NCBI RefSeq assembly: GCF_900101525.1
Contig: NZ_FMZD01000020.1
Span: 1 to 40,952, forward strand
Length of the DNA stretch: 40,952 nucleotides
Direction: 5' to 3'
Source of the DNA: Marinilactibacillus psychrotolerans
Lineage (GTDB): Bacteria > Bacillota > Bacilli > Lactobacillales > Carnobacteriaceae_A
Shown here: positions 8,285 through 16,740 of the stretch, piece after piece
Position numbering within the stretch: position 1 is the stretch's first letter
Layout: every line of letters begins with the position of its first letter
The notes under the pieces: generated by a model
What the model saw: the letters and a program-made list of their open reading frames with translations, nothing else
The model's database searches: none
Told to the model about the DNA's origin: nothing
Translations under genes and position numbers: made by a program

Positions 8285-8708
8285 TTCCTAATTTGAAACT
8301 GAGTGTGTATACTTTATCTCCTACTTGAAACCTTGTTCTATTTAGATTCCCTTGGTTACCAGATTTTGATAAAAATCTATAGGATTTATAACCTCCTAAA
8401 ATCTCAATCGTATCTGGTAAAGTTATAGACCGATTAGACGTATGATTTTGCTTCCCAATGACTTTAAAAACTATTTTTCGGCCTTGTGGACGCATCTGCA
8501 CTTCTGTCCATTCATTATTCAGAATTGCTTCATTCTGCATCAGTGTTATATTCGATTGTAATTCTTCAAGAAATAAAGAAATTTCTATTTCTGATTCCAT
8601 TTTATTAAATGGGATTACGGGAATGAGCAAGAATATACCTACTAAGCTTAATACAGTCAATGATTCGATCAAAGTGAATCCATTTTCTTCTTTCAGTTTC
8701 TTTACCAA
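8253..8708 (-). CDS. comGD: Competence pseudopilin ComGD
   Basis: A minor pseudopilin. I take the TTG at 8708, four bases after the comGC stop, because GGGGAG inside the end of comGC lies 7 bases upstream; the ATG at 8723 has no good ribosome site. The leader KKLKEENG is followed by FTLIESLTVLSLVGIFLLI, a prepilin peptidase site plus hydrophobic helix with Glu at +5. The C-terminal half is beta-rich, as in GspH-type pseudopilins. Length is 151 aa from this start. Confidence 0.85.
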   Translation of the reverse strand: MVKKLKEENGFTLIESLTVLSLVGIFLLIPVIPFNKMESEIEISLFLEELQSNITLMQNEAILNNEWTEVQMRPQGRKIVFKVIGKQNHTSNRSITLPDTIEILGGYKSYRFLSKSGNQGNLNRTRFQVGDKVYTLSFKLGSGRFELSEEI

Positions 8709-8712
8709 TTGG

Positions 8713-9057
8713 CTACTCCCCATTTAATTTAACTAGATTTCCACTCGAATCGATGGTAAACAATCTTTTCACTTCACTGTATTGTGATTCACTTAAAAAC
8801 CCATCTCCATGCAGATCTTCTAAAGTTTTCGGAGTAGTATGCTTTTTCATTTCATAAAGATCTATTTGTGTTTGAACAACTGTCTCCAACGCACTATTTC
8901 CTGTTTCTTGAGCCGTTCCTTGATAAGATCCAATATTGGGAATAATCAGCAGAAGTAATACTGAAATAATGAAAAGTACCAGAGTCATTTCAATGAGGGT
9001 AAATCCTTCTTGCGCTCTGAGTAAACTTTTTATTTTATTTTTTATATGGTTTATCAT
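8713..9057 (-). CDS. comGC: Major competence pseudopilin ComGC
   Basis: ComGC is the main subunit of the pseudopilus that brings transforming DNA to ComEA. The 114-aa protein has a leader ending RAQEG and then FTLIEMTLVLFIISVLLLLI, an almost canonical type IV prepilin cleavage site with Glu at +5. The end of the protein, GFLSESQYSEVKRLFTIDSSG, is also typical. AAAGGA lies 9 bases upstream of the ATG, within the end of comGB. The prepilin peptidase ComC is not encoded in this window. Confidence 0.95.
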   Translation of the reverse strand: MINHIKNKIKSLLRAQEGFTLIEMTLVLFIISVLLLLIIPNIGSYQGTAQETGNSALETVVQTQIDLYEMKKHTTPKTLEDLHGDGFLSESQYSEVKRLFTIDSSGNLVKLNGE

Positions 9058-9060
9058 TTT

Positions 9061-10128
9061 TTACAGTCCTTTCATAATTGAAAAAGTGGGTAATAACAAC
9101 GCTGCATAAATCGCAATGATCATTAATGCAACAAATATAAAAACGATCGGCTGAATCCGTTCTATTATTCTTTCAATTTTCTGATTAAGTTCCTCCTCAC
9201 AATCTGAAGAATAGAGCATCAATTCAATTCCTAGTCTCCCTGACAACTCACCATGAATCATAATTTCTTTAACTTCTGGTTTTAGAAAATCCAAATTAGA
9301 GATTGCTTCTTGAAAAGTGCAGCCTTTTCTCATTTTCTGTTCAATCACCTTTCCTACTTCACGAAATAAGGATGATGACTTATCTTCTTGCATCAAGTGA
9401 ACAATTTGAATCAGTGTGCAGTCATTTTTAAGCAACTGACTCCATTCTAGAGTAAAGAAATATGTCCAATATAATTGGAGATAAGGTTGAATTACTTTAT
9501 TTTTACTATAGAAATTCAATTTTTCGATAGCTGTTTTTTTATTCGTCATACTCGTTACTGCAAAGAATGCCGCTATAATCAACAAGATGGTTCCTAGAAT
9601 CCAGTAAGGTGCAGTCTGCACAATCCCTATAATAAGTTTGGTTCCTATCCCTATAGAGGTTTCCTCTGGAGAGGCTATCCTGTTAATATGAGGCAGCAAG
9701 ATATATCGCATCGAAAAAAGCATTATGATAATAAAAATAAGCAGCATTAATGGATATTGGATAATCGACTGTATTTTTTTCTTTCTTTTTGCTGACTCAA
9801 TCAGCTGCTCCCCTACCATAAAAATCGTTTCAGAAAATTTGCCGTGTACAGTAGACAGATAAATTTGCGTACAGACAATGTCAGTGAATCCAACTAACCT
9901 TAACCCTTGATATAGCGATTCACCATTATTTACTTCTTTCTCAATTGTTTTTAACCACACAGCTTGTTTCTCGTCAGCAATCTTTAATAAAAAGCGAAGG
10001 GCATCTTTAAGTGAAAATCCTTCAGAGAGTAAGGTGCCCATTCTTTTCAAAAATAATCCTTGTTCTCTTGTCTCCTTCTGACTACGGTATATAATATTGT
10101 TCGTAAGTTTTTTTTGAAATGTACCCAT
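9061..10128 (-). CDS. comGB: Competence pilus inner-membrane platform protein ComGB
   Basis: ComGB is a GspF/PilC-type polytopic protein that anchors pseudopilus assembly to the ComGA ATPase. The 355-aa protein holds two repeated GspF domains (about 25-150 and 225-345). Three hydrophobic stretches are clear: PLMLLIFIIIMLFSM, PYWILGTILLIIAAFFA and PIVFIFVALMIIAIYAALLL. It starts 47 bases inside the end of comGA with AAAGGTG upstream, so translation is coupled. Confidence 0.93.
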   Translation of the reverse strand: MGTFQKKLTNNIIYRSQKETREQGLFLKRMGTLLSEGFSLKDALRFLLKIADEKQAVWLKTIEKEVNNGESLYQGLRLVGFTDIVCTQIYLSTVHGKFSETIFMVGEQLIESAKRKKKIQSIIQYPLMLLIFIIIMLFSMRYILLPHINRIASPEETSIGIGTKLIIGIVQTAPYWILGTILLIIAAFFAVTSMTNKKTAIEKLNFYSKNKVIQPYLQLYWTYFFTLEWSQLLKNDCTLIQIVHLMQEDKSSSLFREVGKVIEQKMRKGCTFQEAISNLDFLKPEVKEIMIHGELSGRLGIELMLYSSDCEEELNQKIERIIERIQPIVFIFVALMIIAIYAALLLPTFSIMKGL

Positions 10129-11152
10129 ATAGTTGCACCTTTCTTAATAGACGATTGAATTCTCTGTTTGCTGTTTTTTCATTCTCCAATTTCAATTCTA
10201 AAGAAGGATCAAACATAGCTTTCAATTGATTTCCAGACTTCACTTCATATAAAGCTGCTCTTTTTTGTCTTTGGTGAAGATGTGTACAATATGGACTGCA
10301 TTCTTTTTTACACAGCGGACAATAAATCGGAAGTAGTTTCTGAAAGGTAATTCCAATAATCGTTTGTTTCAATAATTCAATTGATATACCCAATTCCATC
10401 AATCTTGAAATGACGCCTTCCGTATTTTTGGCATGGACAGATGCAATAATCAAATGTCCTGTTAATGCTCCTCTAACGACGATCTTTGCTGTTTCTTCAT
10501 CTCTTATCTCACCTACGATCAAAACATCAGGATGATGCCTCAGACTTGATTTAAGAAGATGTTCATAGGTAATCCCGGCTTTTTCATTCACTTCGGTCTG
10601 CAAAAATTGTGCTTCATGAATCTCTACGGGATCTTCAACCGTCACTACTTGCTGTTTATCATCAAAAATTCTATTCTTGACTAACTGATAAATGGTCGTT
10701 GTTTTTCCTGAATCAACTGGTCCAGAAAAAATAATCAATCCACTTTTGAAAGTAAGCAGTGTTTTTAGTTGATCAAGTTCATATTTAAAGAATGAATTTC
10801 TATATAGATCTGTTTGCGTTTTGCTTTGAAGTAATCGTATGACTAAAGATTCTTTCGCATGGTAGTTAGTAATGGTTGAAAATCTTAAATCAATCAGTTT
10901 ATTCTTCAGTTCATATGATAATGATCCACTTTGTGGTTTTCTGCGCTCCCCTACATCCATATTGGACACAAATTTAAAATAAGAGATCAATCTTGTTCCT
11001 TCTTCCATATCTAGAAAAAATTGTTTTTCCATTCTTCCATATAATCTAAAATAAGCAGCGTAATGACTTTCTTCAGGTAAAATATGAATATCACTAGTAT
11101 CATATGAATCTGCTAGTGTAATTAAGTGTTTTGCAAATAATTCAATTTCCAT
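10082..11152 (-). CDS. comGA: Competence traffic ATPase ComGA
   Basis: ComGA is the GspE/PilB-type ATPase that powers pseudopilus assembly at the cytoplasmic face of the membrane. The 356-aa protein has Walker A GPVDSGKT (144-151), an Asp box EDPVEIHE (173-180), the Walker B region DVLIVGEIRD (209-218) and a His box GHLIIASVHA. A Cys cluster, CPLCKKECSPYC, follows the ATPase core. AAGGAGG precedes the ATG. It is the first gene of a seven-gene comG operon that appears intact. Confidence 0.96.
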   Translation of the reverse strand: MEIELFAKHLITLADSYDTSDIHILPEESHYAAYFRLYGRMEKQFFLDMEEGTRLISYFKFVSNMDVGERRKPQSGSLSYELKNKLIDLRFSTITNYHAKESLVIRLLQSKTQTDLYRNSFFKYELDQLKTLLTFKSGLIIFSGPVDSGKTTTIYQLVKNRIFDDKQQVVTVEDPVEIHEAQFLQTEVNEKAGITYEHLLKSSLRHHPDVLIVGEIRDEETAKIVVRGALTGHLIIASVHAKNTEGVISRLMELGISIELLKQTIIGITFQKLLPIYCPLCKKECSPYCTHLHQRQKRAALYEVKSGNQLKAMFDPSLELKLENEKTANREFNRLLRKVQLYGYISKKTYEQYYIP

Positions 11153-11232
11153 TTTCCTTTATCCTCCTTTCCATATATAAACCTCTCCATTACTATTTGA
11201 GAATTATCTTCTCATCTATCTATACTGTTCAA

Positions 11233-11242
11233 TTTTCGAAAA
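11233..11242 (-). promoter_or_regulatory. Candidate competence (CIN-box-like) promoter of comG
   Basis: TTTTCGAAAA lies about 80 bases upstream of comGA. Its TTCGAAAA core matches 6 of 8 positions of the streptococcal ComX box TACGAATA, and a T8 run lies just upstream, as in many such promoters. No good sigma-A promoter is visible. The assignment is tentative because the box in this lineage is not known to me. Confidence 0.3.
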
Positions 11243-11253
11243 CTTTATTTCAT

Positions 11254-11281
11254 AAAAAAAAAGAATGACAAAATGTCATCC
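11254..11281 (-). terminator. Rho-independent terminator of yebC
   Basis: On the minus strand GGATGACA and TGTCATTC pair around TTT and are followed by a long T run (11262 down to 11254). It lies 32 bases after the yebC stop and separates yebC from comGA. Confidence 0.85.
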
Positions 11282-11313
11282 TTTAGTATTTCATTTATAG
11301 TTTGTCTATCAGT

Positions 11314-12039
11314 TTAAATCTCAGCGTTATGATAAACTTCGCTGACATCATCATCGTCTTCCAGTGCATCAATCATATTTTCAAATGTTTGTATTTTATC
11401 TTCTGGAACTGCAACTGTTGTCTGAGGAACCATAGTTAATTCTGCTTGATCTAGTGTGTAACCAGCTGCTGTCAATGCATCTCGTACATCTGTGAAATCT
11501 TGAGGCTCAGTATAAATTTCAAATACTTCATCTGAAGTCTCTAATTCTTCTCCACCTGCTTCTAATACACTCATCAGCATAGTATCTTCATCAACGTCCA
11601 GACCTTCTCTATCAATCGCAATATATCCTTTACGATCAAACATATAGTTTACTGAACCTTTTTCGCCTAAAGATCCACCATTTTTATTAAAGGCCACCTT
11701 GACATTTGTACTGGTACGATTCAAATTATCTGTCAGACCTTCTACTAAAACAGCAATTCCATTAGGACCATACCCTTCATACATGACTTCAACGAAGTTA
11801 TCTCCTTGACCTGCATCGGTGGCCCGTTTGATTGCACGGTCTACATTATCATTAGGCATATTGTTGGATTTAGCCTTATCTACTGCTAAGCGCAGTGCGG
11901 CATTCGTTTCTGGATCTCCGCCTCCATCTTTAGCTGCTTTATAAATTTCTTTTGATAATTTCTGGAAAATTTTACCACGTTTGGCATCTTGCGCGCCTTT
12001 ACGGTGTTGGATGTTACTCCATTTTGAATGTCCTGACAT
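11314..12039 (-). CDS. yebC: YebC/TACO1 family protein
   Basis: YebC proteins were long annotated as transcriptional regulators; recent work on bacterial YebC and mitochondrial TACO1 indicates a role in translation of proline-rich stretches. The 241-aa protein starts [20 protein letters not shown], the family hallmark, and continues with the conserved YEGYGPNG and NRT blocks. The ATG at 12039 is better placed relative to AGGA than the GTG one codon upstream. It is a single-gene unit between its own promoter and terminator. Confidence 0.95.
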   Translation of the reverse strand: MSGHSKWSNIQHRKGAQDAKRGKIFQKLSKEIYKAAKDGGGDPETNAALRLAVDKAKSNNMPNDNVDRAIKRATDAGQGDNFVEVMYEGYGPNGIAVLVEGLTDNLNRTSTNVKVAFNKNGGSLGEKGSVNYMFDRKGYIAIDREGLDVDEDTMLMSVLEAGGEELETSDEVFEIYTEPQDFTDVRDALTAAGYTLDQAELTMVPQTTVAVPEDKIQTFENMIDALEDDDDVSEVYHNAEI

Positions 12040-12091
12040 CACTATTCCTACTTTCTTATTTACATTATCATTCAGACTTTTAACCTATCTT

Positions 12092-12119
12092 ATTATAGCA
12101 AAATTTTTGTTTTGTTCAA
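12092..12119 (-). promoter_or_regulatory. yebC promoter
   Basis: On the minus strand TTGAAC (12119-12114) and TATAAT (12097-12092) are 16 bases apart, and the -10 carries a TGC extension (TGCTATAAT). It is about 55 bases upstream of the start. Confidence 0.7.
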
Positions 12120-12156
12120 ATATTTATTGACCGCTTCCATTACCTGTATATTATCT

Positions 12157-12687
12157 TTATCTAAATTTCAACTTCTTACGTTTACTTTTATTATTGAGAA
12201 AGTTCCTGCTCATAATCCATGAAATAGAAATCCCTGTCATTGCTCCTAACGAATCCAGAAATACATCTTCCATTAAAGCAGTGCGATTGGGATTGAAAGA
12301 TTGTCTGAGTTCATCAAAGCTGGCATAACCAGCTGCTAATAATAAAGCAACTAGCGCAGCTAATACATAACTGCTGCTTTTATTTTTCAAGCCTAAAAAC
12401 CAAAATGTGCCAAGTAAGAAGAAAGACCCAAAATGTGCAGCTTTTCGGATGAAAAATTCTATAAAGCCTGCATAACCAGATGCTTGTATACTGACTTCAT
12501 TTCCTGCATAAGAAAATTGAACCCTTTCCAGTAGACCTTTCAATGGTTCCCCAGATAAAAACCTCGCTAAAAAAGGTTGAACATTTTGATCCTGATAAGA
12601 CATACTAGAACTGAAATATAACAAAATCATCATACAAAAAGCTAACAAAATAAATATACTATCTTTCCATTCGGGCGTTTTCCGCAT
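12157..12687 (-). CDS. VanZ-like family integral membrane protein
   Basis: The 176-aa protein has four predicted membrane segments: SIFILLAFCMMILLYFSS near 10-27, FGSFFLLGTFWFLG near 87-100, VLAALVALLLAAGYA near 108-122, and LGAMTGISISWIM near 147-159. The conserved VanZ block FDELRQSFNPNRTALMEDVF lies between the third and fourth segments. Some VanZ proteins affect teicoplanin or lipoglycopeptide susceptibility; most are uncharacterised. The C-terminus is very basic (NNKSKRKKLKFR). It is a lone gene, divergent from pepF. Confidence 0.85.
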   Translation of the reverse strand: MRKTPEWKDSIFILLAFCMMILLYFSSSMSYQDQNVQPFLARFLSGEPLKGLLERVQFSYAGNEVSIQASGYAGFIEFFIRKAAHFGSFFLLGTFWFLGLKNKSSSYVLAALVALLLAAGYASFDELRQSFNPNRTALMEDVFLDSLGAMTGISISWIMSRNFLNNKSKRKKLKFR

Positions 12688-12718
12688 TTTGATTTCCTAC
12701 TTTCTATCGAATATATAT

Positions 12719-12747
12719 ATTCTAGCTTATGTATCTGGATATGAAAA
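12719..12747 (-). promoter_or_regulatory. Candidate promoter of the VanZ-like gene
   Basis: On the minus strand TTTTCA and TAGAAT are separated by 17 bases. It lies about 30 bases upstream of the start. Confidence 0.45.
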
Positions 12748-12795
12748 GGAAAAACTTGTAGAATAAAGACAGATATTAGTTATATAAAAGGAAGG

Positions 12796-12801
12796 TATAA
12801 T
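12796..12801 (+). promoter_or_regulatory. Candidate pepF -10 box
   Basis: TATAAT lies about 160 bases upstream of pepF; the -35 region is poor. If used it gives a long structured leader. Confidence 0.35.
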
Positions 12802-12850
12802 CTACGTTCTCAATTCTATCAAGAAATACATTTGATTTTTATAGGGAGCA

Positions 12851-12909
12851 ATCACCTTTGTGATCTAACGACTAGATAACACCAGCTTCTATATTGACCC
12901 GTATCTAGT
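12851..12909 (+). promoter_or_regulatory. Structured leader region of pepF
   Basis: Two hairpins are visible: ATCAC-CTTT-GTGAT (12851-12864) and a longer-range pair ACTAGATA (12871-12878) with TATCTAGT (12902-12909). Both second arms are followed by AACACC in the DNA. It matches no riboswitch class I can recall. It may be regulatory or coincidental. Confidence 0.35.
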
Positions 12910-12959
12910 AACACCTGCAGCATATATTCACAAAATACATTTAAAAAGGATTTGATAAA

Positions 12960-14771
12960 GTGAGTTATAGCATGAATTGGGATTTAGAATCCATTTATCC
13001 AAATATAGACTCAGTCGAGTTAGAAGCGGATTTATCAAAATGGGAAAAGCAAATCCCTGAGCTGGGAAAAGCAATACTTTCTTGGTACCCAGACCAAGAT
13101 AAGCCAGATTATAATACGATGAAGCACTTACTAGATTCCTTGAATAAAATCCAACCTGAAATTACTGAAGCTAGTATGTTCATTAGTGGTACTTTGTCAG
13201 CCGATGTTAATAATGAGAAGGCCAAAGCGCTTATGGGAAGGCTTTCCGTATTATACAGTGAGTTATCTACTACCACCGTTCCATTTTATAAAAAATTCAC
13301 TTTGATATCTGATGAAGAGTGGCAAGCTTTATTATCTTTACCTGAATTCGAAGTATTTGCTTTCAATTTAAACGAAGAACGTGAAGAAGCCAAACAATTA
13401 TTAAGCGAAAAAGAAGAAGCACTTCTTTCTAAACTAGCAGTTGATGGATTCCAAGGATGGGAACAACATTATGATACTCTAGTATCTAAAATTGAACTAT
13501 CTGTTTCTGACGAAGATGGAAATGAACACATACTATCAGCCGGTCAAGCAGAAAACCGTATGTACAATCATCCTGATCCAAAAGTGAGAGCTTCGTTATT
13601 TTCAAAATGGGAAAAGGCATGGAGAGAACAAGCAACTCTATATGCTGATACCTTGAATCATCTTGCTGGATTCAGATTAGCTGACTATAAGATTCATAAT
13701 ATTGACAACTTCTTGGAGAAACCGTTAAAAGCAAGCAGAATGCAAAGAGAAACATTGGATGCAATGTGGCAAGCTATTTCTGAAAATAAAAAACCTTTTA
13801 CCGATTATCTATTTAGAAAAGCAGACTTAATGGGTAAAGATAAATTAGGTTGGGAAGATATCGAAGCTCCGGTCACAGTCGGTAATAGCGAACCAAAATC
13901 TTATCCTTTTAACGAAGGGGCAGCTTTTATTATTGATAATTTCAGAAAATTCAGTGATAAGATGGCAGACTTCGCAGAAATGGCTTTTGAGAAGCGCTGG
14001 ATTGAAGCAGAGGATCGTGCAGGAAAAGCACCTGGAGGCTATTGTGCAGAACTACCTATATCAAAAGAATCACGTATCTTTATGACTTATTCTGATTCAC
14101 CAGGCGAAGTTGCTACTTTAGCTCATGAATTAGGACACGCCTTTCATAATCATGTTATTTTTGACTTACCTTATCTAAAACAACACTTTGCAATGAATGT
14201 AGCTGAGACAGCTTCTACTTTTGCTGAATTGGTCGTATCAGATGCCACGGTTAAATCGGCAACTTCAGCTGAAGATAAAATTGCTTTACTGGATACTAAG
14301 ATCCAAAACGCTCTGGCTATGTTTTTAAATATCCATGCACGTTTTATCTTTGAATCAAATTTCTATGAAGAACGTAAAAAAGGATTGGTATCAGCAGGGC
14401 GTCTAAATGAATTGATGGAAGAAGCTCAGAAAGAAGCTTATCAAGATAGCCTCACTTCTTATCATCCAAGCTTCTGGGCAAGCAAACTACACTTTTATAT
14501 TAGTGATATTTCTTTCTACAACTTCCCTTATACATTTGGCTATTTATTTAGTTTAGGAATCTATGCTCAAGCGCTAGAGTCTGGATCTGACTTCGAAGAT
14601 CAGTATATCGCATTACTACAAGATACTGGTTCAATGAATACAGAAGATCTTGCAAGAAAACATTTAGATGTCGATCTGACTACTACTGATTTTTGGGTAA
14701 AAGGGATTAATATTCTCAAAGAAGATATTCAAACTTTTATGGATCTAACAGAGCGTTACGTTACAAAATAA
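12960..14771 (+). CDS. pepF: Oligoendopeptidase F (M3 family)
   Basis: PepF is a cytosolic zinc oligoendopeptidase that cuts peptides of about 7-17 residues and supports peptide turnover. The 603-aa length is normal. The zinc-binding HELGH is at residues 389-393, and the third ligand is probably E416 in the AETASTFAE block. The start is GTG at 12960 with AAAGGA 9 bases upstream; the Met four codons in has no better site. In several Firmicutes pepF follows coiA, but here it stands alone with a long leader. Confidence 0.96.
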   Translation: MSYSMNWDLESIYPNIDSVELEADLSKWEKQIPELGKAILSWYPDQDKPDYNTMKHLLDSLNKIQPEITEASMFISGTLSADVNNEKAKALMGRLSVLYSELSTTTVPFYKKFTLISDEEWQALLSLPEFEVFAFNLNEEREEAKQLLSEKEEALLSKLAVDGFQGWEQHYDTLVSKIELSVSDEDGNEHILSAGQAENRMYNHPDPKVRASLFSKWEKAWREQATLYADTLNHLAGFRLADYKIHNIDNFLEKPLKASRMQRETLDAMWQAISENKKPFTDYLFRKADLMGKDKLGWEDIEAPVTVGNSEPKSYPFNEGAAFIIDNFRKFSDKMADFAEMAFEKRWIEAEDRAGKAPGGYCAELPISKESRIFMTYSDSPGEVATLAHELGHAFHNHVIFDLPYLKQHFAMNVAETASTFAELVVSDATVKSATSAEDKIALLDTKIQNALAMFLNIHARFIFESNFYEERKKGLVSAGRLNELMEEAQKEAYQDSLTSYHPSFWASKLHFYISDISFYNFPYTFGYLFSLGIYAQALESGSDFEDQYIALLQDTGSMNTEDLARKHLDVDLTTTDFWVKGINILKEDIQTFMDLTERYVTK

Positions 14772-14928
14772 TTCAATTACAAATTTTAAAAATCCATCAG
14801 TAACAGCTAAATACAATGGATTAGTCTCCAAAAAGGAAGTTTCTCTTGAATGTGCCTACTGCGCAATGAAGAACCTACCTTTTGTAGATGGAACAGTCTA
14901 CTCAGTTAGATTATTATATTTATGCTCA

Positions 14929-14966
14929 AAAAAGCAGTGCTCGAAGAAATTCGAGCACTGCTTTTT
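14929..14966. terminator. Bidirectional terminator between pepF and the P60 hydrolase gene
   Basis: A perfect 16-base inverted repeat, AAAAAGCAGTGCTCGA and its complement, around AGAAAT gives T-tracts on both strands. It serves the convergent pepF and NlpC/P60 genes. Confidence 0.9.
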
Positions 14967-14990
14967 AAATTAGTTTATTATTCTATTTGT

Positions 14991-16442
14991 TTAATAACGT
15001 CCGTATCCCATAAATTTTGGTCCCCAATAACTAGAATGAACACCAGTATAAGCAACACCAGTACTTGTTTGAGCTCCTACAAACTGACCACCACCAGCAT
15101 ATATACCTACGTGAGTTGCTCTTCCACCACTACCAAAGAACACTAAGTCTCCTGGTTGTGGATTTGAAACTCTGGCTGAATTCCTATACTGAGAATCAGC
15201 AGTTGCATGAAGTGATTTGCCTACTTGACGGAACACCCACATAGTGAATCCTGAACAATCAAAAGTGCTAGTCCCTCTTGAACCATATTCATAAGGTGTA
15301 CCTAACATTGAATCCGCAGCAGCTTTTATTGCTCCCCAAGAAGCTCCACTTGGTTTTGGTTCAGGTTTTGGAGCTGCTGGTTTTGATGCAGCAGGTTTTG
15401 ATTCTGCTGGCTTAGGTGCAGCTGGTCTAGATTCGTTAGTTTTATTTGAGTTGTTTCCAGAATTATTATTTGAGTTACCATTTGAAGCATTGTTACTTGG
15501 CGCTTTAGCAGCAGCGTCTTGATTACTTTCTGAAGATTCATCAGATTCTGAGCTGTTTTGATTAGCCGGTGTTGAAGAAGATGTAGAAACAGTTGCTTCA
15601 TCTTCGACTGGAGCAGTTTCAGCTGCTGCTACTGTTTGCGCTTCTTCTTGTTCACGTTGCGCTTGTGCTTCTTGAGCTGCTTTGTTTGCTTCGTCTCTTG
15701 AAGCTAACAATTGAGTCACTTGTGCTTCTGCAGCGTCACGCTGTGCCAAAAACTCTGAACGATCTGATTCTACTGTTGATTTTTCGGCTGCTAATTGTGC
15801 CACTAATACTTCTTGTTCAAGTTGTTGTTGCTCAAGATCTGCTGCTGTAAGTTCTAATTCTTCAGCTAATGAATTTTGTTGTACAATGGTCTGTTTTGTT
15901 TTTTCTTGTTTAGCTGCAACTTCTTCTTTGTCTCTAACTTGTGCTTCTACTAATTTACTATTTGAATGCATCAAATTTGTTACAACTTCCATACGTCCGA
16001 TGACATCGGAAATCGATTCAGAATCTAGAACAAATTCTATGTAATTTGCTGTTTGACCATCGACTTGAATTTTACGAGCTTGATCTTCAAGCTGTCCGTT
16101 ACGCTTTTCAATTACTACTTCTAAGTTGGCAATATCCTCTTGTAAAGTAGTATACTCCGCTTGAGCCTTTTGAAGACGTTCGGCTGCATCTTGCATAAAT
16201 GCTTTATTTTTGGATATTTCATCATTGATTGCAGTTAATTCTGCTTCTGTGTTAGCAGATTTACTTTCAAGTGAATTAATTGTTTCATCTAAAGAATCAA
16301 CTTGATCCTTGTTCTCTTCTACTTGTTTTTTTGCTTCATCAATCTGTGTATCATACTCATTAGCGGATACCATTGGAGCTGCCATAACAGAGCTTAATAA
16401 CATTGTTGTAGTTGCAGAAAATATGATTAATTTACTTTTCAC
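14991..16442 (-). CDS. Secreted NlpC/P60 peptidoglycan endopeptidase (SagA/P60-like)
   Basis: The precursor has a Sec signal peptide with likely cleavage after VSA (residue 27). A long coiled coil of the CwlO/PcsB type (about 28-260) follows, then an acidic Ser/Asn-rich and Pro/Lys-rich linker (about 270-365) with PAxSKPA repeats. The C-terminal NlpC/P60 domain has C396 (FDCSGF), H444 (THVGIY) and a polar residue near Q458 (GAQTSTG), as in Enterococcus SagA. Such enzymes cut the stem peptide for daughter-cell separation. The ATG has GGAGGG upstream. A WalR-like site and an extended -10 precede it. Confidence 0.93.
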   Translation of the reverse strand: MKSKLIIFSATTTMLLSSVMAAPMVSANEYDTQIDEAKKQVEENKDQVDSLDETINSLESKSANTEAELTAINDEISKNKAFMQDAAERLQKAQAEYTTLQEDIANLEVVIEKRNGQLEDQARKIQVDGQTANYIEFVLDSESISDVIGRMEVVTNLMHSNSKLVEAQVRDKEEVAAKQEKTKQTIVQQNSLAEELELTAADLEQQQLEQEVLVAQLAAEKSTVESDRSEFLAQRDAAEAQVTQLLASRDEANKAAQEAQAQREQEEAQTVAAAETAPVEDEATVSTSSSTPANQNSSESDESSESNQDAAAKAPSNNASNGNSNNNSGNNSNKTNESRPAAPKPAESKPAASKPAAPKPEPKPSGASWGAIKAAADSMLGTPYEYGSRGTSTFDCSGFTMWVFRQVGKSLHATADSQYRNSARVSNPQPGDLVFFGSGGRATHVGIYAGGGQFVGAQTSTGVAYTGVHSSYWGPKFMGYGRY

Positions 16443-16562
16443 TATTGTTTCCCTCCAAAGAAAATCTCTTAATAAGTTACGCTTAGTCTAAAATTAGTTA
16501 GTTATCGATTTATGAATTAGTCAATATTTTTTCACTGCCTCTTCTTTTTGAGGTCTAAAAAT

Positions 16563-16571
16563 AGTATAACA
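16563..16571 (-). promoter_or_regulatory. Promoter of the NlpC/P60 gene, extended -10
   Basis: The minus strand reads TGTTATACT, about 120 bases upstream of the start and 21 bases downstream of the WalR-like box. Confidence 0.55.
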
Positions 16572-16589
16572 CTTATTTTCTTCTAAAAG

Positions 16590-16606
16590 ATTTCAATCAT
16601 ATTACA
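16590..16606 (-). promoter_or_regulatory. WalR (YycF)-like binding site
   Basis: The minus strand reads TGTAAT-ATGAT-TGAAAT, 11 of 12 half-site positions of the WalR consensus TGTWAH-N5-TGTWAH. Its place just upstream of the promoter of a cell-wall hydrolase fits the known WalKR regulon. It is a prediction from the consensus only. Confidence 0.5.
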
Positions 16607-16652
16607 TATAAATTTCTTTTTTGATTCCAACTTTCAAGCACTCTACTGGATC

Positions 16653-16681
16653 TTGCTTTTCCTCTGATAATCTTGTATAAT
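16653..16681 (+). promoter_or_regulatory. trhO promoter
   Basis: TTGCTT and TATAAT are separated by 17 bases, about 60 bases upstream of the start. Confidence 0.7.
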
Positions 16682-16740
16682 TCTAATGTTTAAGGATAGA
16701 AAACTTTGTAGATGAAAAATCAATCAAGGAGGAACATTAC

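Noticed and set aside
12841-12960. T-box upstream of pepF
   Set aside because: No GGGTGGTACCRCG-type sequence or terminator is present in this leader.
15326-15850. Long leucine- and glutamine-rich frames on both strands within the NlpC/P60 gene
   Set aside because: They are shadows of the repetitive linker and coiled-coil coding sequence.
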